Positions 28,489 to 38,729 of a DNA stretch of 64,000 bases are shown in pieces. The notes under the pieces are model-generated. The model was not told the DNA's origin. It saw only the letters and a program-made list of their open reading frames with translations, and ran no database searches. The DNA is from Lottiidibacillus patelloidae (lineage in GTDB: Bacteria > Bacillota > Bacilli > Bacillales > SA5d-4), in contig NZ_NPIA01000001.1 in NCBI RefSeq assembly GCF_002262935.1, positions 496,001-560,000 on the forward strand, given 5' to 3'. Made by a program: the position numbers and the translations under genes. How positions within the stretch are numbered: position 1 is the stretch's first letter; the number at the start of each line of letters is the position of its first letter.

Positions 28489-31170
28489 ATGAAATGGTAT
28501 CAGCTATCGATTAAAGAAGTGGAAAAGAACACAAACACTGATTTAGCAAGCGGTTTATCGGAAAAACAAGCGAAAAAACGTCTGCAACAATATGGTCCTA
28601 ACCAATTAGACGAAGGGGAAAAGAAATCTGCTCTTTTAATATTATTAGAGCAATTTAAAGATTTTATGGTCGTTGTTTTATTGGCAGCAACATTAATATC
28701 AGGTTTGTTAGGTGAGTATATGGATGCGATAGCAATTATCGCTATCGTAATAATCAATGGAATACTTGGTTTTTATCAAGAGCGTAAAGCAGAAAAATCA
28801 CTTCAGGCACTGAAAGAATTATCAGCTCCATTAATGCAAGTAATGAGAGAAGGTAGTTGGGTTAATTTACTTGCAAAAGATGTTGTCCCTGGTGACATCG
28901 TTAAAATTAAAAGTGGTGACCGAATTGGTGCAGATTTAAGGATAATTAAAGCAAGTGGTCTTCATATTGAAGAGTCTGCTTTAACTGGAGAATCATTGCC
29001 TGTATTAAAGCAGGAAAACGTATTGACTGGTAAGTTAGAAGTTGGCGACCGAACAAATATGGCCTTCATGGGTACGATGGTTACACAAGGGAGTGGAATG
29101 GGGATTGTCACTGCGACAGGAATGGATACGGAGATGGGTAAAATTGCTCACCTTCTTCAATCAGCGCAAACATTAAGCACCCCATTACAAAGGAAACTTG
29201 AGCAACTAGGAAAAATTTTAATTATTACTGCCTTAATGTTAACCGTATTAGTCGTTATTTTAGGGGTTTATCAAGGTCATGATATGTATAAGATGTTCCT
29301 TGCAGGAGTATCATTAGCAGTTGCAGCAATTCCAGAGGGGCTACCTGCGATTGTGACTGTAGCTTTATCGCTAGGTGTTCAAAAGATGATCAGGAGAAAT
29401 GCGATTGTCCGTAAGCTTCCTGCAGTAGAAACGTTAGGTTGTGCATCGGTGGTCTGTTCCGATAAAACAGGTACAATGACACAAAATAAAATGACGGTAA
29501 CTCGCGTATGGACGGAAGGGAAATTGTACGAAGTAACTGGTACTGGGTATGAACCTACAGGTAAATTTTATTATCGAGATAACCAAGTTGACCTAAAGAC
29601 GAATAAGACGCTAGTAGACTTGCTGGCTTTTGGGATGTTGTGTAACAATGCGGAGATTCGCTTTGATAAAAAGCACGACGAACAATATGTATTAGACGGC
29701 GATCCAACAGAGGGAGCATTAGTCGTATCTGCAGAAAAAGCAGGTTTAAAGAGAAATAAATTATTAGAAGATTATTCAATAGTTAAGGAGTTTCCTTTTG
29801 ACTCAACTAGAAAGATGATGACGGTAATTGTAAAAGACCGGCATGGTGAATACTTTGCAATCTGTAAAGGTGCACCAGATGTATTAGTAGAACGTTGTCA
29901 TAAAATAGTTTCTACCGGCTCTGCAAAAACGATGTCACAAATGGATGAGAAAAAGGTATTAAATACAATTTCAGAGTTAGCAAGTCAGGCCTTAAGGACG
30001 ATTGCAATCGCATATAAACCATTACCTAAAGGCTTTTCATTTAAGCAAGAAGATGTTGAATGTGAGTTAACTCTAATGGGATTACAAGGAATGATTGATC
30101 CTCCAAGGCCGGAAGTGAAAAAAGCGATTGAAGATTGCCGTCAAGCTGGAATTAAAACAGTTATGATAACTGGTGACCATGTAATTACTGCTAAAGCAAT
30201 CGCTAAACAGTTAAATTTATTACCTGAAGATGGGAAAGTCATGGATGGATATCAATTATCGCAAATGTCAGTTTCTGAGTTAGAAGATGAAGTAGAAGAT
30301 ATTTATGTGTTTGCTAGAGTTTCACCGGAGCATAAGTTAAAAATAGTTCAAGCATTACAACAAAGAGGACATATCGTAGCAATGACTGGTGATGGTGTAA
30401 ATGATGCACCAGCAATTAAAGCAGCCAATATTGGAGTTGCTATGGGTATTAGTGGTACAGATGTAGCAAAAGAAGCTTCTTCGCTCGTTTTAGTTGATGA
30501 CAACTTTGCAACAATCCGTGCAGCAATCGAAGAAGGAAGAAATATCTATGAAAATATAAGGAAGTTTATCCGCTATCTTTTAGCTTCCAATGTTGGTGAA
30601 ATTTTAGTCATGTTGTTTGCTATGTTACTAGCTCTTCCGCTTCCATTGGTTCCTATCCAAATATTATGGGTAAACTTAGTAACAGACGGGTTACCAGCGA
30701 TGGCCTTAGGTCTAGATCCAGCTGAGGAAAATGTGATGAAACGGAAGCCAAGAAGTCCTAATGAAGGCATATTTGCCAGAAGGCTAGGTTGGAAGATTGT
30801 TAGTAGAGGATTTTTAATAGGTATTGTAACGTTAATCGCATTTATGATTGCATTGCATGAGCAACCTGAAAATCTAGTTTACGCACAAACAATTGCTTTT
30901 TCAACGCTAGTTATGGCGCAACTTATTCATGTTTTTGATTGTCGTAGTGAAAGATCTGTTTTGCACAGAAATCCATTTAGTAATTTTGCATTAGTTCTGG
31001 CGGTTATTTCTTCAGTATTACTTTTATTAGGAGTAATTTATTATGAACCATTGCAACCAATTTTCCATACAACATTTTTACAAGCTCGTGATTGGTTACT
31101 AATTTTAGGAATGAGTGCTATCCCTACATTTGCCCTTGCTGGATTTCATTTATTCACTCGAAAAAAATAA
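28489..31170 (+). CDS. yloB: P-type Ca2+-transporting ATPase (YloB, SERCA-like P2A)
   Basis: Cation pump of the plasma membrane; the B. subtilis homologue YloB transports Ca2+. The order of domains is the N-terminal cation ATPase domain, TM1-2, actuator domain (ALTGESLPV), TM3-4 with the ion-site PEGLPAI, the phosphorylation motif CSDKTGTMTQ (Asp325), the nucleotide domain with KGAPDVLVERC, the hinge TGDGVNDAPAIK, and six C-terminal membrane segments. At 893 aa it is full length. The ATG follows AGAGAGGTG. It is monocistronic, with its own terminator. Confidence 0.95.
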   Translation: MKWYQLSIKEVEKNTNTDLASGLSEKQAKKRLQQYGPNQLDEGEKKSALLILLEQFKDFMVVVLLAATLISGLLGEYMDAIAIIAIVIINGILGFYQERKAEKSLQALKELSAPLMQVMREGSWVNLLAKDVVPGDIVKIKSGDRIGADLRIIKASGLHIEESALTGESLPVLKQENVLTGKLEVGDRTNMAFMGTMVTQGSGMGIVTATGMDTEMGKIAHLLQSAQTLSTPLQRKLEQLGKILIITALMLTVLVVILGVYQGHDMYKMFLAGVSLAVAAIPEGLPAIVTVALSLGVQKMIRRNAIVRKLPAVETLGCASVVCSDKTGTMTQNKMTVTRVWTEGKLYEVTGTGYEPTGKFYYRDNQVDLKTNKTLVDLLAFGMLCNNAEIRFDKKHDEQYVLDGDPTEGALVVSAEKAGLKRNKLLEDYSIVKEFPFDSTRKMMTVIVKDRHGEYFAICKGAPDVLVERCHKIVSTGSAKTMSQMDEKKVLNTISELASQALRTIAIAYKPLPKGFSFKQEDVECELTLMGLQGMIDPPRPEVKKAIEDCRQAGIKTVMITGDHVITAKAIAKQLNLLPEDGKVMDGYQLSQMSVSELEDEVEDIYVFARVSPEHKLKIVQALQQRGHIVAMTGDGVNDAPAIKAANIGVAMGISGTDVAKEASSLVLVDDNFATIRAAIEEGRNIYENIRKFIRYLLASNVGEILVMLFAMLLALPLPLVPIQILWVNLVTDGLPAMALGLDPAEENVMKRKPRSPNEGIFARRLGWKIVSRGFLIGIVTLIAFMIALHEQPENLVYAQTIAFSTLVMAQLIHVFDCRSERSVLHRNPFSNFALVLAVISSVLLLLGVIYYEPLQPIFHTTFLQARDWLLILGMSAIPTFALAGFHLFTRKK

Positions 31171-31180
31171 TAATCTTTTA

Positions 31181-31217
31181 AAGGTTGTTCCGTTATCTTG
31201 AGGAGCAACCTTTTTTA
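31181..31217 (+). terminator. Terminator after the Ca2+ ATPase gene
   Basis: An 11-bp stem AAGGTTGTTCC / GGAGCAACCTT (one mismatch) is followed by six T. Confidence 0.9.
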
Positions 31218-31323
31218 GAAAAGAAATAGTAATTTAGAAGTTCTTAACAAAAGCATTCTTCTTTTACATTTGTTCTGAAGATGGTAAAATTATAGGAAAA
31301 TTAAATTATTGGAAGTGTGTGTA

Positions 31324-32205
31324 ATGATCAACAGTATGACTGGGTATGGTCGTGCGATTAAAAAAGTTAATAACACAACATTTACCACTGAGGTAAAAAC
31401 AGTAAATCATCGCTTTTGTGATGTTTCCGTTAAAATGCCTAAAGAGTTTTTATTTCTTGAAGAATTGATAAAAAAAACGGTGCAAGAAAAGTTACATAGA
31501 GGTCGAATTGAAGTATACATTACCATTGATAGCCAAGTTGGATGCGAAAAGCAAGTAAACTTAAATACATCTCTTTTAGAACAATACTTGCAACTTATAA
31601 AAAATGCAGCTAAAGAGAACGATCTTTCAGGTGAGCTAACAATTGACCAACTTTTACATATTCCAGATTTATTTTCTATCTCTGAAAAAGAAGAAGATAT
31701 CACGCTTTATCAAGAAGCAATTCTTGATGCCATCACAAATGCAACATTAAGTTGTTTAGAAATGAGAATGGAAGAAGGAAAATCTTTAGAGAAAGATTTA
31801 TCAAGCCGAATTCTTATTATTGAAGAAACTATTTCAACGATTCAACAATTTGCACCCGTAGTTATAGACCACTATCGTGAGCGTGTGAAACAAAAAATCA
31901 TAGAATTCATTGGCAGCGATATGCAAGTGGACGAACACCGTCTACTAACTGAGGTTGCCATATTTGCTGAAAAAGCAGATGTCTCCGAAGAGTTAACAAG
32001 ACTTAAAAGTCACTGTGAACAATTTATAAAAATTATCTCTGGAAGCGGAGTAGTAGGACGTAAACTTGATTTTCTGGTGCAAGAAATGAATCGTGAAGCA
32101 AATACGATTGGCTCGAAAGCAAATGATTATCGAATTAGCCAAAACGTCGTGTTATTAAAAAGTGAATTAGAAAAAATTAAAGAACAAGTACAAAATATTG
32201 AATAA
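31324..32205 (+). CDS. yloC: YicC/YloC family endoribonuclease
   Basis: Member of the YicC-like stress family, shown to be an endoribonuclease in E. coli and B. subtilis. The N-terminus MINSMTGYGRA is diagnostic. Further motifs are VKTVNHRFCDVSVKMP and, at the C-terminus, the DUF1732 part GSGVVGRKLDFLVQEMNREANTIGSKA. The ATG used here (293 aa) fits B. subtilis YloC (291 aa), with GGAAG upstream; an in-frame TTG five codons earlier is less likely. remA follows 51 bases later, so the genes to rpoZ are likely one operon. Confidence 0.93.
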   Translation: MINSMTGYGRAIKKVNNTTFTTEVKTVNHRFCDVSVKMPKEFLFLEELIKKTVQEKLHRGRIEVYITIDSQVGCEKQVNLNTSLLEQYLQLIKNAAKENDLSGELTIDQLLHIPDLFSISEKEEDITLYQEAILDAITNATLSCLEMRMEEGKSLEKDLSSRILIIEETISTIQQFAPVVIDHYRERVKQKIIEFIGSDMQVDEHRLLTEVAIFAEKADVSEELTRLKSHCEQFIKIISGSGVVGRKLDFLVQEMNREANTIGSKANDYRISQNVVLLKSELEKIKEQVQNIE

Positions 32206-32256
32206 CCCCTTTATAAAACTACTGTATTAAGGCTAAAATATAGGAGGTACATATAT

Positions 32257-32514
32257 ATGAGCATAAAGCTTATTAATATCGGTTTTGGAAATGTTGTTTC
32301 TGCCAACCGAATTATTGCAATTGTTAGTCCAGAATCTGCACCGATTAAACGTGTCATCCAAGAAGCACGTGATCGTAGTATGTTAATAGATGCAACATAT
32401 GGAAGAAGAACACGAGCAGTAATTATTTCTGATAGTGACCATGTTATACTATCAGCAGTGCAGCCAGAAACGGTCGGACAAAGGTTAACAAACGATATTG
32501 GCGACGAAAATTAG
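32257..32514 (+). CDS. remA: Extracellular matrix / stress regulatory protein RemA (DUF370)
   Basis: Small DNA-binding regulator that activates biofilm matrix and osmoprotection genes in B. subtilis. The whole 85-aa protein is the DUF370 domain: [20 protein letters not shown], then [12 protein letters not shown] and [18 protein letters not shown]. Length fits (89 aa in B. subtilis). The ATG has AGGAGGT upstream. It sits directly before gmk, the conserved order. Whether the regulon is the same here is unknown. Confidence 0.95.
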   Translation: MSIKLINIGFGNVVSANRIIAIVSPESAPIKRVIQEARDRSMLIDATYGRRTRAVIISDSDHVILSAVQPETVGQRLTNDIGDEN

Positions 32515-32526
32515 TTGGAGGTTTAT

Positions 32527-33141
32527 ATGAAGAAAGATAGAGGATTACTATTTGTCCTTTCAGGTCCTTCGGGTGTTGGAAAAGGCACAATAATGAAAGA
32601 AATAAGACAGCAAGAAACGAATTTGAAATATTCCATTTCAATGACAACAAGACAGCCACGTGAAGGTGAGATTGATGGAGTTCATTATCACTTTACAGAA
32701 AAAGAAAAATTTCAAGAGATGATTGAAAACAACAAATTGCTTGAATGGGCAGAGTTTGTTGGCAATTATTACGGAACGCCAATTGATTATGTAACAGAGA
32801 CGTTAGATAAAGGTGACGATGTTATTTTAGAAATTGAAGTTCAAGGTGCATTGCAAGTAAAGAAAAATTATCCTGAAGCAATTTTTATTTTCTTAATGCC
32901 ACCTAGTTTATCTGAACTTCGAAATCGTATTGTCGGACGAGGGACAGAACCAGAAGACATTATTAACAATCGCTTATCGATTGCACGTGAAGAAATAGAA
33001 ATGATGAGTTTATATGATTATGTCGTAGAAAATGATAAAGTAGAGTTAGCGTGTGAAAGAATTAAAGCGATCAGCATTGCAGAGCACTGCCGTCGTGATC
33101 GTTTAGAAGACAAATACAAGCAATTATTGGAGGCCGAATAA
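32527..33141 (+). CDS. gmk: Guanylate kinase
   Basis: Phosphorylates GMP to GDP with ATP and helps set (p)ppGpp and GTP pools. The P-loop is [11 protein letters not shown] (about residues 11-21). The GMP-binding region [17 protein letters not shown] and the lid region FIFLMPPS...RGTE follow. The ATG, with TTGGAGG upstream, gives 204 aa (204 in B. subtilis); the TTG four codons earlier is part of the ribosome site. The gap to rpoZ is one base. Confidence 0.97.
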   Translation: MKKDRGLLFVLSGPSGVGKGTIMKEIRQQETNLKYSISMTTRQPREGEIDGVHYHFTEKEKFQEMIENNKLLEWAEFVGNYYGTPIDYVTETLDKGDDVILEIEVQGALQVKKNYPEAIFIFLMPPSLSELRNRIVGRGTEPEDIINNRLSIAREEIEMMSLYDYVVENDKVELACERIKAISIAEHCRRDRLEDKYKQLLEAE

Positions 33142-33142
33142 T

Positions 33143-33340
33143 ATGTTATATCCATCAATTGATAATTTATTAGAAAAAGTAGATTCAAAGTACAAATTAG
33201 TTACGATTTCATCAAAAAGAGCTCGTGAAATTCTTCAACGTCCTGAAGGTGTAATGGTTGAGAAGCCAGTTTCACATAAATCAGTCGGGAAAGCACTTGA
33301 AGAAATTTATGAAGAGAAACTTACATTGGTTCAGAAGTAA
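33143..33340 (+). CDS. rpoZ: DNA-directed RNA polymerase omega subunit
   Basis: Omega binds the beta-prime subunit and aids polymerase assembly. The 65-aa protein begins [20 protein letters not shown] and has the RpoZ core [10 protein letters not shown]. It starts one base after gmk, with TTGGAGG inside the gmk 3' end. A terminator follows and then a repeat, whereas in B. subtilis coaBC comes directly. Confidence 0.95.
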   Translation: MLYPSIDNLLEKVDSKYKLVTISSKRAREILQRPEGVMVEKPVSHKSVGKALEEIYEEKLTLVQK

Positions 33341-33347
33341 AGCACAA

Positions 33348-33382
33348 TGATAACAACCTATCAATTAGGTTGTTATTTTTTT
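33348..33382 (+). terminator. Terminator after rpoZ
   Basis: The stem ATAACAACCTA / TAGGTTGTTAT around loop TCAAT is followed by a T run. Confidence 0.9.
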
Positions 33383-33503
33383 AATGAAATGCTAGTGCGA
33401 CAAGGGTATACGTCAAGAGCTAGGAAGGCGAAGAATTTCACGTTGCTCACAGGACGTGAGCGTTCTTAGTGAAATTAGGGATTGCTTCAGCTTTTCTTTA
33501 TAT

Positions 33504-33647
33504 GATCCAGCTTCAGCAATCAACGTCTAGAAAACTTCACACTCTTCATTTCGATAAGTCTACATCGAATAGCTTCACTATTCGTGTATCCTTTATCTTA
33601 ATCAGAGTGCTCCAGTTTTACGCCGTTAAGCGATTGCTTCAGCTTTT
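33504..33647 (+). repeat. 145-bp repeat family, copy before coaBC
   Basis: Nearly identical to the unit at 26382-26526. It is preceded by a further segment with a GCTCAC / GTGAGC hairpin (around 33446-33462) and a repeat tail (GATTGCTTCAGCTTTT, 33480-33495). The end (CAGCTTTT) lies 7 bases before the coaBC ribosome site. This repeat, the terminator and the hairpin fill the 329-bp gap. Confidence 0.85.
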
Positions 33648-33669
33648 CTTTTTTGGAGGGGATTTCATT

Positions 33670-34875
33670 ATGTTAAATAAAAAAATTTTATTATGTGTAA
33701 CCGGTGGAATTGCTGTGTTTAAAGCAGCAGCATTAACAAGTAAACTTACTCAACTTGGAGCGAGTGTCAAGGTAATCATGACCGATTCAGCTAAACAATT
33801 CGTTACTCCACTTACGTTTCAAGCGTTATCGAGAAACCCTGTTTATACTGATACATTTGATGAAAAAGATAGTGAGAAAATTGCTCACATCGACCTAGCT
33901 GATTGGGCTGACGTCGTGTTAGTCGCGCCAGCAACAGCCAACAGTATCGGTAAACTTGCGAACGGAATTGCTGATGATATGGTTTCAACGACGATTCTTG
34001 CAACTACTTCGGATGTTTGGATTGCTCCAGCGATGAATGTACATATGTATGCTCATCCTGCTGTGCAAAAGAATATGGATACATTAAAAGCTTTCGGTTA
34101 TCGGTTTATCGAACCTGGTATCGGACAATTAGCATGTGGGTATGAGGGGAAAGGACGATTAGCTGAACCGGAAGATATTATTTCAATACTAGAGAATGAA
34201 TATAACCAAACCAAGGTATTAAAAGACTTACATATTGTTGTAACGGCGGGACCAACAGAGGAAAAGATTGATCCAGTTCGCTATTTTACAAACCGCTCAT
34301 CAGGAAAAATGGGCTATGCAGTTGCTGAAGAGGCTCGCAAGCTTGGTGCAAAAGTTACATTAATTAGTGGACCGACAAACATACAAAATCCATCAGGAGT
34401 AGAAGTCATTCATGTAAAGTCAGCACAAGAAATGTATGAGGCAGCAAATAGTGTCTTTAACGAATGTTCGATATATATTAGTGCAGCTGCAGTGGCAGAC
34501 TATCGCCCGAAGACTACATCAGAGCAAAAAATCAAGAAACAGAATGGTGAATGGGCAATAGAAATGGAACGTACAACTGATATTTTAGCGACGCTCGGAA
34601 ATAAGAAAGATAAGCAAACAGTTGTTGGATTCGCGGCGGAAAGTGAAAATGTGGAACAGTACGCTTTGAAAAAAATTGAAAAGAAGAATTTAGACATGAT
34701 TGTAGCTAATAACATTACATCTGAAGGCGCTGGATTTGGAGTAGATACGAACATCGTTTCGATTTATAAAAAAGACGGATCGAAAGAAGATCTCCCTATG
34801 ATGTCTAAGAATGAAGTAGCTAAAACAATTTTACACCATGCACATTCATTGCATGTTAGGAATGAACAAAAATGA
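33670..34875 (+). CDS. coaBC: Bifunctional phosphopantothenoylcysteine decarboxylase / phosphopantothenate-cysteine ligase
   Basis: Performs two steps of coenzyme A synthesis. The N-terminal flavoprotein domain CoaC shows LLCVTGGIAVFKAAAL, APATANSIGKLANGIADD and the PASANT-like and PAMN motifs (IAPAMNVHMY). The C-terminal CoaB domain begins near residue 185 (IVVTAGPTEEKIDPVRYFTNRSSGKMG) and has the ligase motif SAAAVADYRP. The ATG was chosen for GGAGGGG upstream and because homologues start at this point; the open frame runs 201 bases further upstream through the repeat, which is not coding. It ends in an ATGA overlap with priA. Confidence 0.95.
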   Translation: MLNKKILLCVTGGIAVFKAAALTSKLTQLGASVKVIMTDSAKQFVTPLTFQALSRNPVYTDTFDEKDSEKIAHIDLADWADVVLVAPATANSIGKLANGIADDMVSTTILATTSDVWIAPAMNVHMYAHPAVQKNMDTLKAFGYRFIEPGIGQLACGYEGKGRLAEPEDIISILENEYNQTKVLKDLHIVVTAGPTEEKIDPVRYFTNRSSGKMGYAVAEEARKLGAKVTLISGPTNIQNPSGVEVIHVKSAQEMYEAANSVFNECSIYISAAAVADYRPKTTSEQKIKKQNGEWAIEMERTTDILATLGNKKDKQTVVGFAAESENVEQYALKKIEKKNLDMIVANNITSEGAGFGVDTNIVSIYKKDGSKEDLPMMSKNEVAKTILHHAHSLHVRNEQK

Positions 34876-37280
34876 TTGCAAAAGTAATTGTAGATGTACC
34901 AACAAACCAAACGGACCGTCCTTTTGATTATGAGATTCCTGAAAAGTTTATTTCTATTATTGAACCTGGTATGCGAGTAATCGTCCCTTTTGGCCCTAGA
35001 AAAATACAAGGATTTATCGTTAGTGTAGAAGAACAGTCTGAACTGAAATCGTTAAAAAAAATCATCGATGTCCTCGATATAACGCCAGTCCTAAACGAAG
35101 AGCTAATAAACGTTGGTTTTTGGTTAACGGATAAAACACTTTGCTTTGCAATTTCAGCTTTTCAAGTAATGCTTCCCGCTGCTTTGAAAGTGAAAGTTCA
35201 AAAAGACATTGTAGTTAATGCTGGAAGGGAAAATGATCTTCCAGAGCAGATTGCAAATAAATTTTCATCAGGAAAGTCTTTACCTTGGGATGAACTGATG
35301 AACGATAAGGAAGACATAGCGTTAATCAAACAGTTGTTAAAAAAAGATATCGTTACAGTTCGCTACAATGTGAAAGACCGAAAACAAGAAAAAACAGTCA
35401 TTTTTATAACGCCTGCTATTTCCTTAGAAAAATTAAGGGAAGAAGTAAAAAAGCTTGATCGAGCGAAAAAACAGCAAGAAATCTTACAATATTTTATTGA
35501 AGGCGGAGAAGAAACAACTGTAATACAGCTATGTGACCGTCTTGGAACAACTAGGTCGACCATTAAAGCGCTTGTTAACAAACAGCTATTAATAGAAAAA
35601 GAAGTGGAAGTGTACCGTGATCCATTTCAAGAACGAGAATTTACTAAATCTAATCCACTACCTTTAACTACTGAACAAGCAAAAGTGTTGGAGCCAATTT
35701 TGACTTCAATCGAAGATAAAAAGCATGAAACGTTTTTACTTCACGGTGTTACAGGGAGTGGAAAAACAGAAGTGTATCTTCAAGCAATTGACAAAGTCTT
35801 AAGAGATGGAAAAGAAGCCATCGTCTTAGTTCCTGAAATATCATTAACGCCACAAATGGTTTTACGATTTAAAGGTCGATTCGGCTCTAAAGTAGCTGTT
35901 TTTCATAGTGGTTTATCACAGGGAGAAAAGTATGATGAATGGCGAAAAATACACCGAGGGGAAGTGAAAGTTGTAGTCGGTGCTAGATCAGCAGTTTTTG
36001 CACCGTTTACGAATATCGGGATTATTATTATTGATGAAGAACATGAAAGTAGCTATAAGCAGGAAGATAATCCACGCTATCATGCACGAGATGTTGCTAT
36101 CTTTAGAGGTGATATCCATCAATGTCCAGTTGTATTAGGAAGTGCAACACCTTCTCTCGAATCTTTTGCTCGAGCAAAAAAAGGGGTATATCATTTACTC
36201 TCAATTGCTGAGCGTGTGAACGAAACTGCTATGCCAGAAGTGGACATAGTAGATATGAGAGAAGAACTTCGCCAAGGAAACCGCTCGATGTTTTCGGAAG
36301 CATTACTAGAAAAATTAAAAGATAGAATTGCTAAAAAGCAGCAATCTGTTCTCTTTTTAAATAGACGAGGTTTTTCTACTTTTGTCATGTGCCGTGAGTG
36401 CGGCTTTGTGGTAGAATGCCCACATTGTGATTTATCGCTAACTTATCACCGGAAATCACATGCAATGAAATGTCATTATTGTAATTTTGAAGAACGTGTG
36501 TCAGACTTATGCCCTAGTTGTGAAAGTGAACACATTCGTTTCTTTGGAACAGGTACGCAAAAAGTGGAAGAAGAATTAGCGAAAGTTTTACCAGGGGCTC
36601 GCGTTTTACGAATGGATGTAGATACGACCAAACGTAAAGGAGCGCATGAGAAAATATTGCAGGCGTTTGGTGACCAAAATGCCGATATCTTACTTGGTAC
36701 ACAAATGATAGCAAAAGGTCTCGATTTTCCAAACGTAACGCTAGTCGGTATTTTAGCAGCCGATACGATGCTTCATTTACCAGATTTTCGTGCGGCGGAA
36801 AAGACTTTTCAATTGTTAACCCAAGTTAGTGGTCGGGCAGGGCGTCACAAATTGTTAGGAGAAGTCGTCATTCAATCGTATACACCAGAGCATTATAGTA
36901 TTCAATATGCTAGTAAACACGATTACCTAGGATTTTATGATGCTGAGATGCAAATGCGCTATCGATTAGGCTACCCTCCTTATTATTTTGTAACACTGAT
37001 TACAGTTTCACATCCAAATGTTGTAAAAGCGGCAAACGTGTGTGAGAAAATTGTTTCCTATTTAAACAATAACCTATCAGACAAAAGTATCTTGCTCGGA
37101 CCAGTCGTCTCACCAATTGCGAGGATTAAAGATAGATATCGCTATCAATGCATGATAAAATACAAAGTTGAGTCAAACTTAGTAAGCAGCTTGCGAGAAA
37201 TAGTAAAACATTATAATAAAGATATACATAATGACCGCCTGCAAATAAGTATAGATTTAAATCCATATATGCTTATGTAA
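34872..37280 (+). CDS. priA: Primosomal protein N' (replication restart helicase PriA)
   Basis: 3'-5' superfamily 2 helicase that reloads the replisome at stalled forks. It has the N-terminal DNA-binding domain (1-110), helicase core with Walker A GVTGSGKTEVYLQ, Walker B DEEHESSYKQED, and the zinc-binding insertion with eight Cys (CRECGFVVECPHC, CHYC, CPSC, near residues 505-550). The motifs GTQMIAKGLDFPNV and SGRAGRH complete the core. At 802 aa it is the expected size. Translation is coupled to coaBC by the ATGA overlap. Confidence 0.97.
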   Translation: MIAKVIVDVPTNQTDRPFDYEIPEKFISIIEPGMRVIVPFGPRKIQGFIVSVEEQSELKSLKKIIDVLDITPVLNEELINVGFWLTDKTLCFAISAFQVMLPAALKVKVQKDIVVNAGRENDLPEQIANKFSSGKSLPWDELMNDKEDIALIKQLLKKDIVTVRYNVKDRKQEKTVIFITPAISLEKLREEVKKLDRAKKQQEILQYFIEGGEETTVIQLCDRLGTTRSTIKALVNKQLLIEKEVEVYRDPFQEREFTKSNPLPLTTEQAKVLEPILTSIEDKKHETFLLHGVTGSGKTEVYLQAIDKVLRDGKEAIVLVPEISLTPQMVLRFKGRFGSKVAVFHSGLSQGEKYDEWRKIHRGEVKVVVGARSAVFAPFTNIGIIIIDEEHESSYKQEDNPRYHARDVAIFRGDIHQCPVVLGSATPSLESFARAKKGVYHLLSIAERVNETAMPEVDIVDMREELRQGNRSMFSEALLEKLKDRIAKKQQSVLFLNRRGFSTFVMCRECGFVVECPHCDLSLTYHRKSHAMKCHYCNFEERVSDLCPSCESEHIRFFGTGTQKVEEELAKVLPGARVLRMDVDTTKRKGAHEKILQAFGDQNADILLGTQMIAKGLDFPNVTLVGILAADTMLHLPDFRAAEKTFQLLTQVSGRAGRHKLLGEVVIQSYTPEHYSIQYASKHDYLGFYDAEMQMRYRLGYPPYYFVTLITVSHPNVVKAANVCEKIVSYLNNNLSDKSILLGPVVSPIARIKDRYRYQCMIKYKVESNLVSSLREIVKHYNKDIHNDRLQISIDLNPYMLM

Positions 37281-37305
37281 AAAGATAGGCTGAAAGGACG
37301 TTTTT

Positions 37306-37782
37306 ATGGCAGTAAAAAAAATTGTGTTTCATCCAGATCCTGTTTTAGAAAGGGAATGTGATGAAGTTAAAGTATTTGATAAAAAACTAAAAAAACTTAT
37401 AGCGGACATGTTTGATACAATGTACGAGGCTGATGGTGTAGGACTTGCAGCACCTCAAATAGGCATACCCGTACAAGTAGCTGTTGTTGACACTGGTGAT
37501 TCAGGGCAACTCGAACTTATTAACCCTAAAGTTATCGAACAAAGCGGAGAACAAACAGGTCCTGAAGGATGCTTAAGTTTTCCAGGGGTTTATGGAGAAG
37601 TATCACGTGCATTCAAAATTAAAATTGAAGCACAAGATAAAAAAGGACGTTTTTTCACACTTACAGCAGAGGACTTTCTAGCTCGGGCAATTTTGCATGA
37701 GATAGATCACTTACATGGCGTGTTATTCACAGAAAAAATAACACGATATTTTAAAGAAGAAGAGTTAATGGAGGAAGAATGA
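37306..37782 (+). CDS. def: Peptide deformylase
   Basis: Removes the N-terminal formyl group from new proteins. The three family motifs are present: [10 protein letters not shown] (45-54), EGCLSFPG with metal ligand Cys89, and HEIDH with His131, Glu132 and His135. At 158 aa it is the short type (B. subtilis DefA, 160 aa). ATG with GAAAGGA upstream. The next gene, fmt, starts one base after the stop and encodes the opposing formyltransferase. Confidence 0.97.
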   Translation: MAVKKIVFHPDPVLERECDEVKVFDKKLKKLIADMFDTMYEADGVGLAAPQIGIPVQVAVVDTGDSGQLELINPKVIEQSGEQTGPEGCLSFPGVYGEVSRAFKIKIEAQDKKGRFFTLTAEDFLARAILHEIDHLHGVLFTEKITRYFKEEELMEEE

Positions 37783-37783
37783 A

Positions 37784-38728
37784 ATGATTAATATCGTTTT
37801 CATGGGAACACCAGATTTTTCGGTGCCAGTACTAAGACAATTAATAGACGATGGTTACAACGTAATCGGTGTCGTTACACAACCTGACAGACCTGTGGGG
37901 CGAAAACGTGAAATTACACCGCCACCTGTGAAAGTGGAAGCGTTGAAACATGACATTTCAACATACCAGCCTGAGAAGCTTCGTAAATCAGAAGAACTGC
38001 AACAAATTCTAGATTTGAAACCAGACTTAATTGTAACGGCAGCATACGGGCAAATTTTACCTAATGAACTATTAGAAGTACCCAAATTAGGTTGTATTAA
38101 TGTCCACGCTTCTTTATTACCGGAATATCGTGGTGGTGCACCAATTCATTATTCAATTTTAGATGGAAAAAAAGAAACAGGAATAACAATCATGTATATG
38201 GTTGAGAAATTAGATGCAGGGGATATATTAACGCAAGTAACTGTTCCTATTCAAGATGATGATCATGTTGGAACGTTACATGATAAATTAAGTGTAGCTG
38301 GAGCAAAACTGCTCTCAGAAACGATTCCTTTATTAATTGAAGGAAATGTAACACCTAAAAAGCAGGACAATGAGAAAGTAACATATGCTTGGAATATTAC
38401 TCGCGAACAAGAAAAAGTTGATTGGAATAAATCCGGGCAAGATATATATAATCACATTCGTGGTTTACATCCATGGCCAGTTGCTTATACAACATATAAG
38501 GAAAAGACAATGAAATTATGGTGGGCACAAAAAATTAACAGTAAAAAACAAGCCGAACCAGGAACGATTATTGAAATAAAAGAAGAAGGATTTGTTGTAG
38601 CAACAGGAGATGACACTGCTATTCTTATAACAGACTTGCAACCTGCAGGTAAAAAAAGAATGAGTGGGGAGCAATTCCTTCGCGGAGCTGGAGCAGCAAT
38701 GGAACTTGGGGAAAAGTTAGGAGAATAG
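37784..38728 (+). CDS. fmt: Methionyl-tRNA formyltransferase
   Basis: Formylates initiator Met-tRNA from 10-formyl-THF. The N-terminal Rossmann domain begins [16 protein letters not shown]. The catalytic region is [17 protein letters not shown] with Asn106 and His108, and Asp144-type acid lies in [10 protein letters not shown] downstream. The C-terminal OB domain starts near residue 205. At 314 aa it is full length. The ribosome site GGAGGAA lies in the end of def. rsmB starts one base after its stop. Confidence 0.97.
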   Translation: MINIVFMGTPDFSVPVLRQLIDDGYNVIGVVTQPDRPVGRKREITPPPVKVEALKHDISTYQPEKLRKSEELQQILDLKPDLIVTAAYGQILPNELLEVPKLGCINVHASLLPEYRGGAPIHYSILDGKKETGITIMYMVEKLDAGDILTQVTVPIQDDDHVGTLHDKLSVAGAKLLSETIPLLIEGNVTPKKQDNEKVTYAWNITREQEKVDWNKSGQDIYNHIRGLHPWPVAYTTYKEKTMKLWWAQKINSKKQAEPGTIIEIKEEGFVVATGDDTAILITDLQPAGKKRMSGEQFLRGAGAAMELGEKLGE

Positions 38729-38729
38729 G

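Noticed and set aside
33469-33669. In-frame N-terminal extension of coaBC of 67 residues
   Set aside because: It is translated repeat sequence shared with 26382-26526; the ATG at 33670 has GGAGGGG and begins like homologues.
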